The notes beneath the pieces are model-generated. The model did no database searches. It was given only the letters and a program-made list of their open reading frames with translations, and was not told the origin of the DNA. From Putridiphycobacter sp965230195 (lineage in GTDB: Bacteria > Bacteroidota > Bacteroidia > Flavobacteriales_D > Crocinitomicaceae), in the NCBI GenBank assembly GCA_965230195.1, contig OZ245997.1, positions 3,472,001 through 3,536,000 of the forward strand: DNA of 64,000 nucleotides. The letters run 5' to 3'. Of this stretch, positions 47,338 through 56,031 are shown piece by piece. Position 1 is the stretch's first letter; each line of letters starts with the position of its first letter. A program made the position numbers and the translations under genes.

Positions 47338-48837
47338 ATGAATACCCGACACAATATTAGATTTTTAGGTCTGATTGCCGGTTTAATATTTTATTGCCAT
47401 CACGCAACAGGACAAAAACTACCCGATTTAATCCCTTTTAAAGAGGATAAGCTGTATGGCTATTGCGATAGCAATTTAAATGTAATCATAAAAGCCAAAT
47501 ACCAGGGCGCACATCCTTTTGTCGAAGACAGGGCCAGGGTGGTAATCAATAATTTAAATGGTTTTATCGATAAAGACGGCAATCAAATTGTACCTTGTAA
47601 CTATAAGTATGCCAGCTCTTTTTATAATGGCTACGCTAAAGTTGGAGATTCAAAAGAAGACTTTAAATTCATTAATGCTAAAGGCGAATATGTACCTGAA
47701 CCATTTCAATGGGAGCGATTAAAAAGGAACTTTTATGAATATGATTTAAATTACTTATCGTTTGAAGAAAACGGAAAAAAAGGGGTGATGGATCGCCACG
47801 GAAACATCATTGTACCAGCAAAATATGATCAGGTACGTGATGTTACAGCTGATGGATATGCCGCCTTACGCGTGGGAAATGAGTACATAAAAACAGATTC
47901 CACTGGTAGAAGAGTGGACGGAAGAATTGATCTTAGTAACCTAAATGAAGACAGATTCTATCGTAATGGAAATCAAAATTTTCCGGGAGGATATATCACA
48001 ATAAGCGGAGATACCATTATATCACGTGGTTTCACCTATCCGCATTACTCCGAAAGCCACAGAACGCCTGATGGATATGATAGAGAATTACAGCGGTTTT
48101 ACGAAGGCAGAGCGGTTGTGAGTGGTAAAGAACGGTGGTTTAAAAGGCAGGGCTATATTGATTTAAATGGAAATTTAGTGGTGGATACCATCTATGACAT
48201 TGCCTTTAATTTTAAAGAGGGACGGGCAAAAGTTAAACTCAACGGTAAATATGGTTTTATTGATAAAAATGGAAATCAAATTACCGATATAAAATACGAT
48301 CAGGCCTGCTACTACTATGGCGGGAGGGCACAAGTCATGTTAAACGGAAAATGTGGCTATATCGATCTGGAGGGTAATGAAGTAATCCCTTTAATTTATG
48401 ATTATTGGCAAACAGAGCAGTTTTCATGCTTTAAAAACGGGTTTGTACGCGTACGCATAAACGAAAAGTTTGGCATTCTCGATCGTAATGGAAAAGCCAT
48501 TACACCAGTAAAATATGACGATATTAAACCTTTTGAAAATAAACGGGCAGTGGTTAAGCTGGATGACAAATATGGTGTAATAGATGAAAACGGCAACGAA
48601 GTCATTCCGCCTGTTTATGATGCACTGTATAGGTTAGATCAATATACCTTTAATATTCATACAGTCCCTTACAACAGGCAGCAAGGCCTCATCAATATGG
48701 ATGGCAAAATTATTTTACCCATGGGAGAGGATAGAATTCGTCAGGAGGAAAATTATGGTGACGGATTGTATATGGTCAGTGCCCATAATCGGTTTAGCTA
48801 CCTTATAGATAAATATGGTACCAAATATGTGAAGTAG
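47338..48837 (+). CDS. WG-repeat exported protein
   Basis: I use ATG 47338 (499 residues), 7 bases after the restored stop of the previous WG gene; a longer ATG (47320) overlaps it. A signal peptide (IRFLGLIAGLIFYCHHATGQ) is followed by about ten WG repeats (YGYCDSNLNVIIKAKYQ, YGFIDKNGNQITDIKYD, CGYIDLEGNEVIPLIYD, FGILDRNGKAITPVKYDD). It is a clear paralogue of its upstream neighbour, and the three genes 44326, 45355 and 47338 probably form an operon. Role unknown; it is likely secreted or periplasmic. Confidence 0.85.
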   Translation: MNTRHNIRFLGLIAGLIFYCHHATGQKLPDLIPFKEDKLYGYCDSNLNVIIKAKYQGAHPFVEDRARVVINNLNGFIDKDGNQIVPCNYKYASSFYNGYAKVGDSKEDFKFINAKGEYVPEPFQWERLKRNFYEYDLNYLSFEENGKKGVMDRHGNIIVPAKYDQVRDVTADGYAALRVGNEYIKTDSTGRRVDGRIDLSNLNEDRFYRNGNQNFPGGYITISGDTIISRGFTYPHYSESHRTPDGYDRELQRFYEGRAVVSGKERWFKRQGYIDLNGNLVVDTIYDIAFNFKEGRAKVKLNGKYGFIDKNGNQITDIKYDQACYYYGGRAQVMLNGKCGYIDLEGNEVIPLIYDYWQTEQFSCFKNGFVRVRINEKFGILDRNGKAITPVKYDDIKPFENKRAVVKLDDKYGVIDENGNEVIPPVYDALYRLDQYTFNIHTVPYNRQQGLINMDGKIILPMGEDRIRQEENYGDGLYMVSAHNRFSYLIDKYGTKYVK

Positions 48838-48865
48838 TCCTGGGCCCCTCAATTAGTAGAATCAA

Positions 48866-49663
48866 CTAAATTTTCAGTGTCAAAAGGCCGCTAAACGCAA
48901 TGGTGTTTGAACAATTGATTGAAATACAACTAAGGTTGACGCTGCAAAACTGAAAGAAAAAATCATTGTCAATATATGCGGTTTGCAAGCCATTGGTACC
49001 AACGCCATGGTATATATTGCCATTGGCTTTATTAGTGCAGGTGACAAATACTTCATTGGGATGCGTAGTAGGACTGTCTTTAACGGTGTAGGTACTGGTT
49101 CCTATGCTTTCATTTACCTTAAATAAAAAATGGTAGTTAGGTGTTTCAAATTCAAAATCATAACCATTGTCGTAATTGTATAAGGCAATGGACTCAATCG
49201 ACGCTTCCTCACCATCAGCAATCACAGTATTTTCGTTTGGTTGACAACTCATTTCCGGGAAAAGAATTGTATTAAACTCAAAGGTTTCGGAATAAACAAT
49301 ATCGGTATTCCGCTTAAAAATAAATGTTTTGGCTTTAAAATATTGATTGGTAGGTAGCTGGTTAATGCTAAATGTTGTGTTAAGCCATTTTTCACCATCA
49401 TTAAAGGCATAATAATAATCTACTACACCCGAGGCTTCAAGGTCTTCATCAAATGATGGGGTAATCGGATGTTCAGACCAGCAAATGCCATATCTTGAGT
49501 TATAAAACTTCGAAAAATTAAAATCACAATCCAACACCGCCACACGGCCTTCCTGCGAAACTACACCATTAATTCTGGAAGAATACCTCGGCAATCCCTC
49601 ATTACAACTGACGAGTATTAACCCAATAATAAAAACAAGGTATGGTGTTTTAATCCGCAACAT
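48866..49663 (-). CDS. Hypothetical lipoprotein
   Basis: A 265-residue protein with a lipoprotein signal (YLVFIIGLILVSC; Cys at about residue 20). The mature part has about nine Cys and beta-strand-like sequence (RVAVLDCDFNFSKF, QYFKAKTFIFKRNTDIVYS), with a C-terminal part of the type QTAYIDNDFFFQFC. I recognise no family. It is transcribed toward the WG genes, convergent with 47338. Confidence 0.7.
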   Translation of the reverse strand: MLRIKTPYLVFIIGLILVSCNEGLPRYSSRINGVVSQEGRVAVLDCDFNFSKFYNSRYGICWSEHPITPSFDEDLEASGVVDYYYAFNDGEKWLNTTFSINQLPTNQYFKAKTFIFKRNTDIVYSETFEFNTILFPEMSCQPNENTVIADGEEASIESIALYNYDNGYDFEFETPNYHFLFKVNESIGTSTYTVKDSPTTHPNEVFVTCTNKANGNIYHGVGTNGLQTAYIDNDFFFQFCSVNLSCISINCSNTIAFSGLLTLKI

Positions 49664-49780
49664 GCTTTAATATTAAGTATTATAATTTGTTTTACCGTCA
49701 TCAATTGTATTTGTTTAAAATTAAGTTGATGACATTTATCAGGTCAGTTTGTTTAGATATTATTACGATATTTGAATTGT

Positions 49781-50197
49781 ATGACAGACGTCCATTCAAA
49801 GAAAATAAGAAGTTATAATATGAGCCAGATTAAAGGTAAAAACACAAAACCTGAGATTTTGGTTCGCAAATTCCTGCACGCCAATGGGTTTCGTTATAAA
49901 TTACATGATAAAACATTACCCGGAAAACCTGATATCGTACTACCAAAGTACAAAACAGTCATTGAAGTAATGGGCTGTTATTGGCACGGGCATCACAATT
50001 GCAAGTATTTTAAGCTTCCGTCAACCAATACTGAATTCTGGAAAAACAAGATAAATGAGACTATCAAGAGAGATAAAGTCAATCAGATTAGACTGTCTAA
50101 AATGGGTTGGAAGGTGCTTGTGATATGGGAATGCGAGCTGAAAAGTGGTCAGATAAAAAATGTTCTTGGTAGATTACTTAAAAAAATTTTAGAATAA
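49781..50197 (+). CDS. vsr: Very short patch repair (Vsr) endonuclease
   Basis: ATG 49781 (138 residues) is preferred to TTG 49772. The order is typical for Vsr: RSYNMSQIKGKNTKPEILVRKFLHANGFRY, then LPGKPDIVLPKYK with the catalytic Asp, then VMGCYWHGHHNC with Cys/His zinc ligands and GWKVLVIWECELK. Vsr nicks T:G mismatches made by deamination of 5-methylcytosine and usually lies beside a Dcm-type methyltransferase; here that gene is at 50850. In some restriction systems a Vsr-like protein is the nuclease itself. It has its own terminator (50219-50260). Confidence 0.92.
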   Translation: MTDVHSKKIRSYNMSQIKGKNTKPEILVRKFLHANGFRYKLHDKTLPGKPDIVLPKYKTVIEVMGCYWHGHHNCKYFKLPSTNTEFWKNKINETIKRDKVNQIRLSKMGWKVLVIWECELKSGQIKNVLGRLLKKILE

Positions 50198-50218
50198 TAA
50201 CTGCTATTTTGTTGTGAT

Positions 50219-50260
50219 AGGAAAAAACCTATTCAAAAAACAGGTTTTTTCCTTTGGTTT
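50219..50260 (+). terminator. Strong Rho-independent terminator after vsr
   Basis: AGGAAAAAACCT (50219-50230) and AGGTTTTTTCCT (50242-50253) form a perfect 12-bp stem with an 11-base loop, 22 bases after the vsr stop. The T-rich tail is TTTGGTTT. It separates vsr from the rest of the island. Confidence 0.85.
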
Positions 50261-50316
50261 AATCAGAGTTAAATTGCCTGCTGTTTAGTATTTTGTGCCC
50301 TGACATATAGTATCCT

Positions 50317-50745
50317 ATGATTGAAATTCAAGACATAAAAAATAACAGTAAGGAAGATATTCTGTTGTTACTAAAAAAAGAAAAACAACCATTTGAAATA
50401 AGCATACCAAAATCCACTAGACAGTTTTATAGTTCTAATGAAGATATTGCAATGGAGTATTCGTCCCTTACCTATTTTGGTGAACTATTGTTTAACGCAT
50501 CTACTGAATTTGATTATGATCTGGTTGATCCCACTTTACATGAAAGCATTTTATTTACTATTACTACAGATAAAATGGAGTTACTAGCAAGTGTTATTTA
50601 TGAAATATCGTTGGAGTTCTGCAATGAGCACGGAGAAACTGAGTTTTTTTATGATGTGGTTATGGAGTTTATTGAAAATATTGACAAAGGAAAAGTGATT
50701 CCGGCTTGCAATTTCTTTTATGAGGTTTACAAAGATTTTGAGTAG
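50317..50745 (+). CDS. Hypothetical small acidic protein in the methyltransferase island
   Basis: A 142-residue acidic protein (many Glu/Asp, for example NSKEDILLLLKKEK, EFCNEHGETEFFYD, VVMEFIENIDKG). It has no signal peptide or membrane helix and no family I recognise. It lies between vsr (after that gene's terminator) and the 5-cytosine methyltransferase, 104 bases before the latter. Because it is acidic it could mimic DNA or be a regulator or immunity factor, but that is only a guess. Confidence 0.6.
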   Translation: MIEIQDIKNNSKEDILLLLKKEKQPFEISIPKSTRQFYSSNEDIAMEYSSLTYFGELLFNASTEFDYDLVDPTLHESILFTITTDKMELLASVIYEISLEFCNEHGETEFFYDVVMEFIENIDKGKVIPACNFFYEVYKDFE

Positions 50746-50828
50746 TAATTAGAATATAAAATATATGTAAAAACTTTTTTTTGTTGATAAACTATTATTT
50801 CATCACTAGATTAACAATAGTTTTCTGA

Positions 50829-50836
50829 TATTTTTG
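50829..50836 (+). promoter_or_regulatory. Candidate -7 promoter element before the methyltransferase
   Basis: TATTTTTG is an exact match to TAnnTTTG and ends 13 bases before the ATG at 50850. This would give a very short leader. No -33 TTTG at the right spacing is visible. Confidence 0.45.
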
Positions 50837-50849
50837 TTAAAAGACTTAT

Positions 50850-52082
50850 ATGAAAAGACTAACATATATAGATTTATTTTCAGGGGCAGGAGGTTTGTCA
50901 GAGGGGTTTATTAAGGCTGGTTTTGATCCAATTGCCCATGTCGAAATTGACAAAAATGCTTGCAAAACCTTGGAAACAAGATTGGTTTATCATAAGTTGA
51001 AGAAAGAAGGAGGATTAGATCATTACTACAATTATCTGAAATCAAAAATATCTCGTGAAGAATTTCTAAAAAAGAGTAGTAATAAAAAAATAATTGATTC
51101 TGTTTTAAACATTGGGATTGGAGGGGGAAATAATGACATAATCTTTAAAAGTATTGATTTACTGGCTAATGGTAGAGAAGTAGATTTAGTAGTTGGAGGC
51201 CCACCTTGTCAGGCATATTCATTGGTAGGTAGGTCAAGGGATAAAGATGGAATGGAGAATGATCCAAGAAACCATCTATATAAGGAGTACGCAAAATTTT
51301 TGAAAAGATACAAACCAAAAGTCTTCGTTTTTGAAAATGTTCTGGGTTTAATAACAGCCAAAGAAGGAACTTACTTCAAAAATATGCAGAAATATTTTCG
51401 CTCAATAGGATATAAATTAGACTATAAGATTCAAAAGAGTGAAGATTTTGGTGTAGTTCAAAAAAGAAGAAGAATAATTTTGATTGGTTGGAAAAAAGAT
51501 TTGGAATTTAAATATCCTGAGTTTGTGAAATTGGATCATAATTACGTGGTAAGAGATGTTCTGTCAGACCTGAAAAAGTTAGTGCCAGGTGAACAGAATG
51601 TTATTACGAAATACATTACCGATAGTAACAAGTATCTAAAAGAATTTGAATTAAGAAATGGTGTTGATTTTGTAACACAACATATTGTCAGACCAAATAA
51701 CCAAAGAGATTTGGCTATATACAAGCTCGCTATTGAAAAACTTATTAAAGGTGAAAGATTAAAATACCCTGATTTACCGGAAAAATTAAAAACGCACAAT
51801 AACCAAAAGTCTTTTGTAGACAGATTCAAAGTGGTGAACCCTGATGGACTTTCTCATACCATGGTGGCACATATTGCAAAGGATGGTCATCACTACATAT
51901 ATCCTAGTTTAAAACAGATAAGATCATTATCAGTAAGAGAAGCTGCTAGAATACAGTCTTTTCCTGATGATTATTATTTCGAAGGAAGTAGAAGTTCAGC
52001 ATACAGACAGATTGGTAATGCTGTGCCTCCGTTAATGGCAGTTGATATCGCAAAAAAAATTAAAAAGCAGTTAGTTGAATGA
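50850..52082 (+). CDS. dcm: DNA (cytosine-5) methyltransferase
   Basis: A 410-residue C5 methyltransferase with the usual motifs in order: I YIDLFSGAGGLSEGF, IV VVGGPPCQAYSLVGRSRD with the catalytic Cys, VI VFVFENVLGL, VIII QKRRRIILIG, the variable target-recognition region at about residues 230-310, IX RSLSVREAARIQSFPD and X YRQIGNAVPPLMA. It transfers a methyl group from S-adenosylmethionine to cytosine in an unknown sequence. Its stop overlaps the start of the GHKL gene (ATGA), so the two are translated together. The island lacks a separate restriction nuclease other than Vsr. Confidence 0.92.
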   Translation: MKRLTYIDLFSGAGGLSEGFIKAGFDPIAHVEIDKNACKTLETRLVYHKLKKEGGLDHYYNYLKSKISREEFLKKSSNKKIIDSVLNIGIGGGNNDIIFKSIDLLANGREVDLVVGGPPCQAYSLVGRSRDKDGMENDPRNHLYKEYAKFLKRYKPKVFVFENVLGLITAKEGTYFKNMQKYFRSIGYKLDYKIQKSEDFGVVQKRRRIILIGWKKDLEFKYPEFVKLDHNYVVRDVLSDLKKLVPGEQNVITKYITDSNKYLKEFELRNGVDFVTQHIVRPNNQRDLAIYKLAIEKLIKGERLKYPDLPEKLKTHNNQKSFVDRFKVVNPDGLSHTMVAHIAKDGHHYIYPSLKQIRSLSVREAARIQSFPDDYYFEGSRSSAYRQIGNAVPPLMAVDIAKKIKKQLVE

Positions 52083-54427
52083 TAAGTAGACTACACAAGT
52101 TCCAACATGGAGCACGAAGTATTATTCAATTGGGTGAAGAATTGATAGGTCACCCCAGTTCTGCTATCAACGAATTAGTAAAAAATGGCTATGATGCTGA
52201 TGCGACTCTTGTTGATGTATTCGTTTTTATTGGGGATAATAGAGAAAAGTCTTTTGTAGTTGTTGCTGACACAGGAACAGGGATGTCTGAAAAAGTATTA
52301 TTTGGAGATTGGTTGAAACCTTCAGTCAGTATAAAGAGGACAAAAACCCATTCAGAAGTTTTCGAAAGGCGTTTTTTAGGTAATAAAGGAATAGGAAGGC
52401 TAGCAGCGATGGCATTAGGAGACAAATTAACCGTTGTATCCAAAACATCAAAATGCGATAAATATAATTGGATTTACTTAGAGTCAAAGCAATTTCAAGA
52501 GGATGTACTGTTAGAGGATGTAGAGTTTCCGGGTGATCAGGTAGAAGATTATATTGAACTTTTAAAAAATAACAATTACAAAAAGGGTGAAAGAGAAGGA
52601 AATGCTGATTTAATAACCTTCTTAAATTCTGGTTGGTATAGGTCTTTTATTGAAGGTACTTTGGTTATTGTTGAAGACTTAGATTTAGGTCTATATGAAC
52701 TAATGAAAGGTGAGTTTAATTTGACTGAAAATGAAATTTCTTTGAAAGAGACTTCATTAATGAAATCTCTTTCGATTTTGATTACACCAATGTCATTAAG
52801 TTCTATTATTCAGAATGAATTGATTGAATTAGGCCTTGTAGATAAGGTAAGTCTTATCGCAAACGAAAAAAGTACCTTTAAGATAAGGTTTGGGTCAAAT
52901 CTAATGTATGGTTTTGACATTCAAAATAATGAAATGGAAGAAATCAAACCTATTGATATAATAGATGGATTTGATTACAGATTAAAAGGGGTTGTTGACA
53001 GAGAAGGAAACATTTCAGGAGAATTAACAGTGTCGAGATTGAAACTTGATTCATACACCACACCTTTTTATATGAATGCCAGTGATATTGTATCGGAAGA
53101 AGATTTGGCGGTAAACTTAGAAGAAAATTTACAATTATCAGAAGAAGAAAAGAATCAAAATATTGGTTCCTTTCTCTTTGATCTCAGAATTTATGATCGA
53201 GAGAAGAGTACTATTGAAAAGTTGAATAAACTATTAGGGTCAAAGACTAATCGAACTAAACAAACGTTGTCTAAACTTCTTGGAGTAAGAGTTGCAAAAA
53301 ATGGTTTTGGAGTCAAACCTTATGGAGAAGAAAGTCAAGATTGGCTTAACCTTGGACAAATTCGTGTGCAAGACCCAACAAAAAATATTGGCCCTAATCA
53401 GATTCTTGGAAATATATATCTTTTTTCTCCGGAAAATGATGGTTTAAAAGAAAAAACAAATCGAGAAGGCTTCTATGAAAATAAAGCTTTTCTACAACTA
53501 AAAATAATTACTTTAAGAATAATTAATGAACTTGGACAAACAAGGTATAATTATAGAGTAAAACATGGAATAGGAAGGAAACTTGGAGGGATAGGAGGGA
53601 GACCTAGATCGGCTGATTACTTACGCTATATTCAGGAACATATAAAAAGCGCAGAAGTTATTAATAAAACGAAAGAGTATATTAAAGAATCTGATCAGGC
53701 ATTGGATAGTGCAGAAGAGAGGTTAACATTAGCGGAAAAGCTTGCTTCGCTGGGAAACTCCTTAGAATTAATGTACCATGAGATGGCACAACCAATTACT
53801 ATTCTTGGTGGTGCAGAACTAGGGATTGAAGATAATATAGAGAATATCTTACCAGCAGACGTGCAATTAGAAATTTCGAAAGAGTTGGAGAGTATTTCTG
53901 AGGCAATTGAAACTTTGGACGAGCTTAAAAACTCACTGGAACCAGCAATAGGGAAATCACGAAAGAAAAATTTCAAACCTATAATTACATTTAGAAAAGT
54001 TGTTAGACTTTACCGAAAGAATATTTCAGACTATAATATTCAAGTTGATATTGACCCAAGTCTGGAAAGTTTTCAAATTAAAGAAAATGAATATGCTTTC
54101 TGGATTACTTTTCTTAACATTTTGAACAATGCTATCTTTTGGTTAGCGTCTAAGGATAATGATGATAGAAGAATTCTGTTGAGTTTGAAGGATAATGTCT
54201 TAGAGATAAGTAACACAGGTCCATTAATAGAAGAAGAAGTACTGAACAATATATTTGATTATGGTGTGTCCACTAAACCTGGGAAACAAAAAAGTGGACT
54301 TGGACTTACCTATACAAAAAGTATTTTAAATAAGAATGGATGGGATATAGCTGCTGAAAATAGAAGTATAGGACCCGTGTTTAGTGTAATAGAATTTAAT
54401 GAAAATGGGAAAAATAATAATATATGA
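52079..54427 (+). CDS. Tandem GHKL ATPase: MORC/Hsp90-like N-terminus and histidine-kinase-like C-terminus
   Basis: The 782-residue cytoplasmic protein begins with a GHKL ATPase (AINELVKNGYDADAT with E32/N36/D39, VVADTGTGM, FLGNKGIGRLAAMALGD), as in MORC, Hsp90 and MutL relatives linked to restriction systems. A middle part of about 350 residues has no recognised fold. Residues of about 550-630 are a helical, DHp-like region with MYHEMAQPITI and its His. The last 110 residues form a second ATPase of histidine-kinase type (LNILNNAIFWL, VLEISNTGP, GLGLTYTKSIL). So it has two Bergerat folds in one chain. It overlaps the methyltransferase by 4 bases and the receiver gene by 29 bases. Confidence 0.85.
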   Translation: MISRLHKFQHGARSIIQLGEELIGHPSSAINELVKNGYDADATLVDVFVFIGDNREKSFVVVADTGTGMSEKVLFGDWLKPSVSIKRTKTHSEVFERRFLGNKGIGRLAAMALGDKLTVVSKTSKCDKYNWIYLESKQFQEDVLLEDVEFPGDQVEDYIELLKNNNYKKGEREGNADLITFLNSGWYRSFIEGTLVIVEDLDLGLYELMKGEFNLTENEISLKETSLMKSLSILITPMSLSSIIQNELIELGLVDKVSLIANEKSTFKIRFGSNLMYGFDIQNNEMEEIKPIDIIDGFDYRLKGVVDREGNISGELTVSRLKLDSYTTPFYMNASDIVSEEDLAVNLEENLQLSEEEKNQNIGSFLFDLRIYDREKSTIEKLNKLLGSKTNRTKQTLSKLLGVRVAKNGFGVKPYGEESQDWLNLGQIRVQDPTKNIGPNQILGNIYLFSPENDGLKEKTNREGFYENKAFLQLKIITLRIINELGQTRYNYRVKHGIGRKLGGIGGRPRSADYLRYIQEHIKSAEVINKTKEYIKESDQALDSAEERLTLAEKLASLGNSLELMYHEMAQPITILGGAELGIEDNIENILPADVQLEISKELESISEAIETLDELKNSLEPAIGKSRKKNFKPIITFRKVVRLYRKNISDYNIQVDIDPSLESFQIKENEYAFWITFLNILNNAIFWLASKDNDDRRILLSLKDNVLEISNTGPLIEEEVLNNIFDYGVSTKPGKQKSGLGLTYTKSILNKNGWDIAAENRSIGPVFSVIEFNENGKNNNI

Positions 54428-55037
54428 TGATGAACCCTTGATTGTGAAGCAGTTAAAGGCTGGCATTAGAAAAGTAGAACTTACTCCAATAGAATTCACG
54501 GACTTGGAAAGACTAAGAGAATTTATTAAATCTGATGAAAATTGGAGTGAGATACAAGCCCTTATACTTGATCTTGCTCAAGCTATGGAAGTAGAATCAG
54601 GGACTAAGAATTATGCAATTCTAGAAGATATAAAATATTGTTATAAAAATAGAAGGGTTCCAATTTTGATTCACTCAGCATTTGCTGAGCAAGTTGAAGA
54701 CCTTCAAGGATTACCAACTGTTTTCTTATATAAAAAAGGGCGGAACGCAATTAGAAAGATTCGTCAAGACTTGGAAACAATGAAGATTTCTGGGTTTCTT
54801 GATTTGTTTTCAGATGGCCCATTGTTAGACGATCAAACTAGAATTATTCAAAAAGATGTTCCAATTGGTACTGGGGAGATAAAACAGCTTCTACATACAG
54901 AGTTTGTCACAATCTTTCGTGATACTGACAATATTCTAGATGAATTAAATAGAATAATCATGGAAAATACTCAGCCTGAATTGGTTTGTTTCGAACGTTT
55001 TCTTAAACCAATTATTGGGAAAATTCGTAGTGACTGA
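54399..55037 (+). CDS. Receiver-domain protein paired with the GHKL ATPase
   Basis: A 212-residue protein (ATG 54405 is a slightly shorter alternative). The first 115 residues form a CheY-like receiver: IIIYDDEPLIV with the acidic pocket D10/D11, ALILDLAQ with D58 as the likely phospho-acceptor, ILIHSAF with S93 and FLYKKG with K112. The last 90 residues are not a DNA-binding domain that I recognise (DLFSDGPLLDDQ ... LLHTEFVTIFRDTDNILDELNRI). It overlaps the GHKL gene by 29 bases. It probably accepts phosphate from, or docks on, the C-terminal kinase-like part of that protein, coupling the island to an unknown output. Confidence 0.8.
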   Translation: MKMGKIIIYDDEPLIVKQLKAGIRKVELTPIEFTDLERLREFIKSDENWSEIQALILDLAQAMEVESGTKNYAILEDIKYCYKNRRVPILIHSAFAEQVEDLQGLPTVFLYKKGRNAIRKIRQDLETMKISGFLDLFSDGPLLDDQTRIIQKDVPIGTGEIKQLLHTEFVTIFRDTDNILDELNRIIMENTQPELVCFERFLKPIIGKIRSD

Positions 55038-55184
55038 GAGGTAATATAATTCTTTACTGCTTGTTCAGAATATATTCGGAAAAATCTAATTTAAACTGTT
55101 CAGTTCCCTTATTTTATTGGTTTTCATACTTAATCTGAAGCAAGGTGTTTCATAGAGAGTAGTGCATCACACAACCTTTAAAAA

Positions 55185-55874
55185 TCAAATCTCAAAATGC
55201 GTCCCATCCTTTACCAATTGATGATACGCCTTTTTATTAAATCTAAAAAGATTACCCGGTCGGCCGGCACCGGTAGAGGGGGCTTTTTCGTCTAATTCTT
55301 CCAGAATCCCCAGACTTAATATTTTCTTTCTAAAATTTCGGCGGTCAATGGGGCGGTCCAATAGAGTGGAGTAGAGGTTTTCGAGGTCGGAGAAAGGAAA
55401 TTTCCTGTCCAGCAATTCAAAACCTATGGGTTGGTAAAGCATTTTAGCACGGAGGCGTTCAATCGCCATTTGAAGAATCGCTTTATGGTCAAAGGCCAGT
55501 TTAGGCAGGTGTTTAATTTTAAACCACTCTGCTTCTTCGGCATCTGTGGTGGCTTTTAATTTTTTAAACTGACTGGCCTTTACAATACCAAAATAGGCTA
55601 CTGATACAATTCGCCTTCTGGGGTCACGGCCGGGTTTACCAAAAGTATATAATTGCTCCAGGTAATTAATCCGGACACCGGTTTCCTCCCGCAATTCCCG
55701 TTCTACAGCATCTTCTAATGATTCTTCCGTATTGACAAAACCACCAGGCAGGGCCCAGGAACCTTTAAAAGGCTCATATTTTCTTTTAATCAAAAGGGCA
55801 GTCACCCCAATTTCTTTACTGTAGCCAAAAACAATGGCATCTACAGCGACTTGAATATTTTGCGTGCTTTCCAC
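55185..55874 (-). CDS. nrtR: NrtR-type Nudix-related transcriptional regulator
   Basis: A 229-residue protein. The start is a GTG at 55874, as no in-frame ATG occurs before an upstream stop. Residues 10-140 are a Nudix-like domain (LLIKRKYEPFKGSWALPGGFVNTEE and the Nudix helix REETGVR), and the C-terminal 75 residues form a winged helix (RPIDRRNFRKKILSLGIL ... GRPGNLFRFNKKAYHQL). This is the NrtR architecture, a repressor that senses ADP-ribose or related NAD products. It is divergent from a long operon of NAD/ADP-ribose genes. A 23-bp inverted repeat overlaps its own start codon, so autoregulation is likely. Confidence 0.88.
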   Translation of the reverse strand: MESTQNIQVAVDAIVFGYSKEIGVTALLIKRKYEPFKGSWALPGGFVNTEESLEDAVERELREETGVRINYLEQLYTFGKPGRDPRRRIVSVAYFGIVKASQFKKLKATTDAEEAEWFKIKHLPKLAFDHKAILQMAIERLRAKMLYQPIGFELLDRKFPFSDLENLYSTLLDRPIDRRNFRKKILSLGILEELDEKAPSTGAGRPGNLFRFNKKAYHQLVKDGTHFEI

Positions 55875-55880
55875 GCAATA
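55858..55880. promoter_or_regulatory. Candidate NrtR operator, site 3 (over nrtR start)
   Basis: TTTTGCGT (55858-55865), seven bases, ACGCAATA (55873-55880). It shares the 8-7-8 layout and the GCGT/ACGC core with the sites at 55973 and 56027. It covers the GTG start of nrtR (55872-55874), so binding here would block its own expression. As it includes coding sequence, chance cannot be excluded. Confidence 0.5.
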
Positions 55881-55972
55881 AAGGTATAAATATAGTAGTG
55901 AATAGCAAGACTAATAGTGTGATAATAATTTTTATTTAAAATTAAAACATTGATTGTTAACTATTTGCTTTA

Positions 55973-55995
55973 ATTAGTGTCTTTTTTACGCAAAA
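55973..55995. promoter_or_regulatory. Candidate NrtR operator, site 1
   Basis: ATTAGTGT (55973-55980), seven bases, ACGCAAAA (55988-55995): the same 23-bp layout as the other two sites, centred 54 bp (about five helical turns) upstream of site 2. It lies just upstream of the -33 element of the operon promoter. Confidence 0.6.
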
Positions 55996-56002
55996 TAATT
56001 TG

Positions 56003-56031
56003 TTTGTTTAAAAATTTATGATTTATATTTG
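56003..56031 (+). promoter_or_regulatory. Promoter of the NAD/ADP-ribose operon
   Basis: TTTG (56003-56006) and TATATTTG (56024-56031) match the Bacteroidota -33 (TTTG) and -7 (TAnnTTTG) elements with a 17-base spacing, which is in range. Transcription would start at about 56038, so the true start of the first gene is ATG 56060 and not the ATG at 56018, which lies inside the promoter. The -7 element overlaps operator site 2. Confidence 0.8.

Noticed and set aside
39653..48837. Polymorphic toxin or Rhs system from the YD-like repeats
   Set aside because: There is no core Rhs domain, toxin tip, immunity gene or secretion partner.
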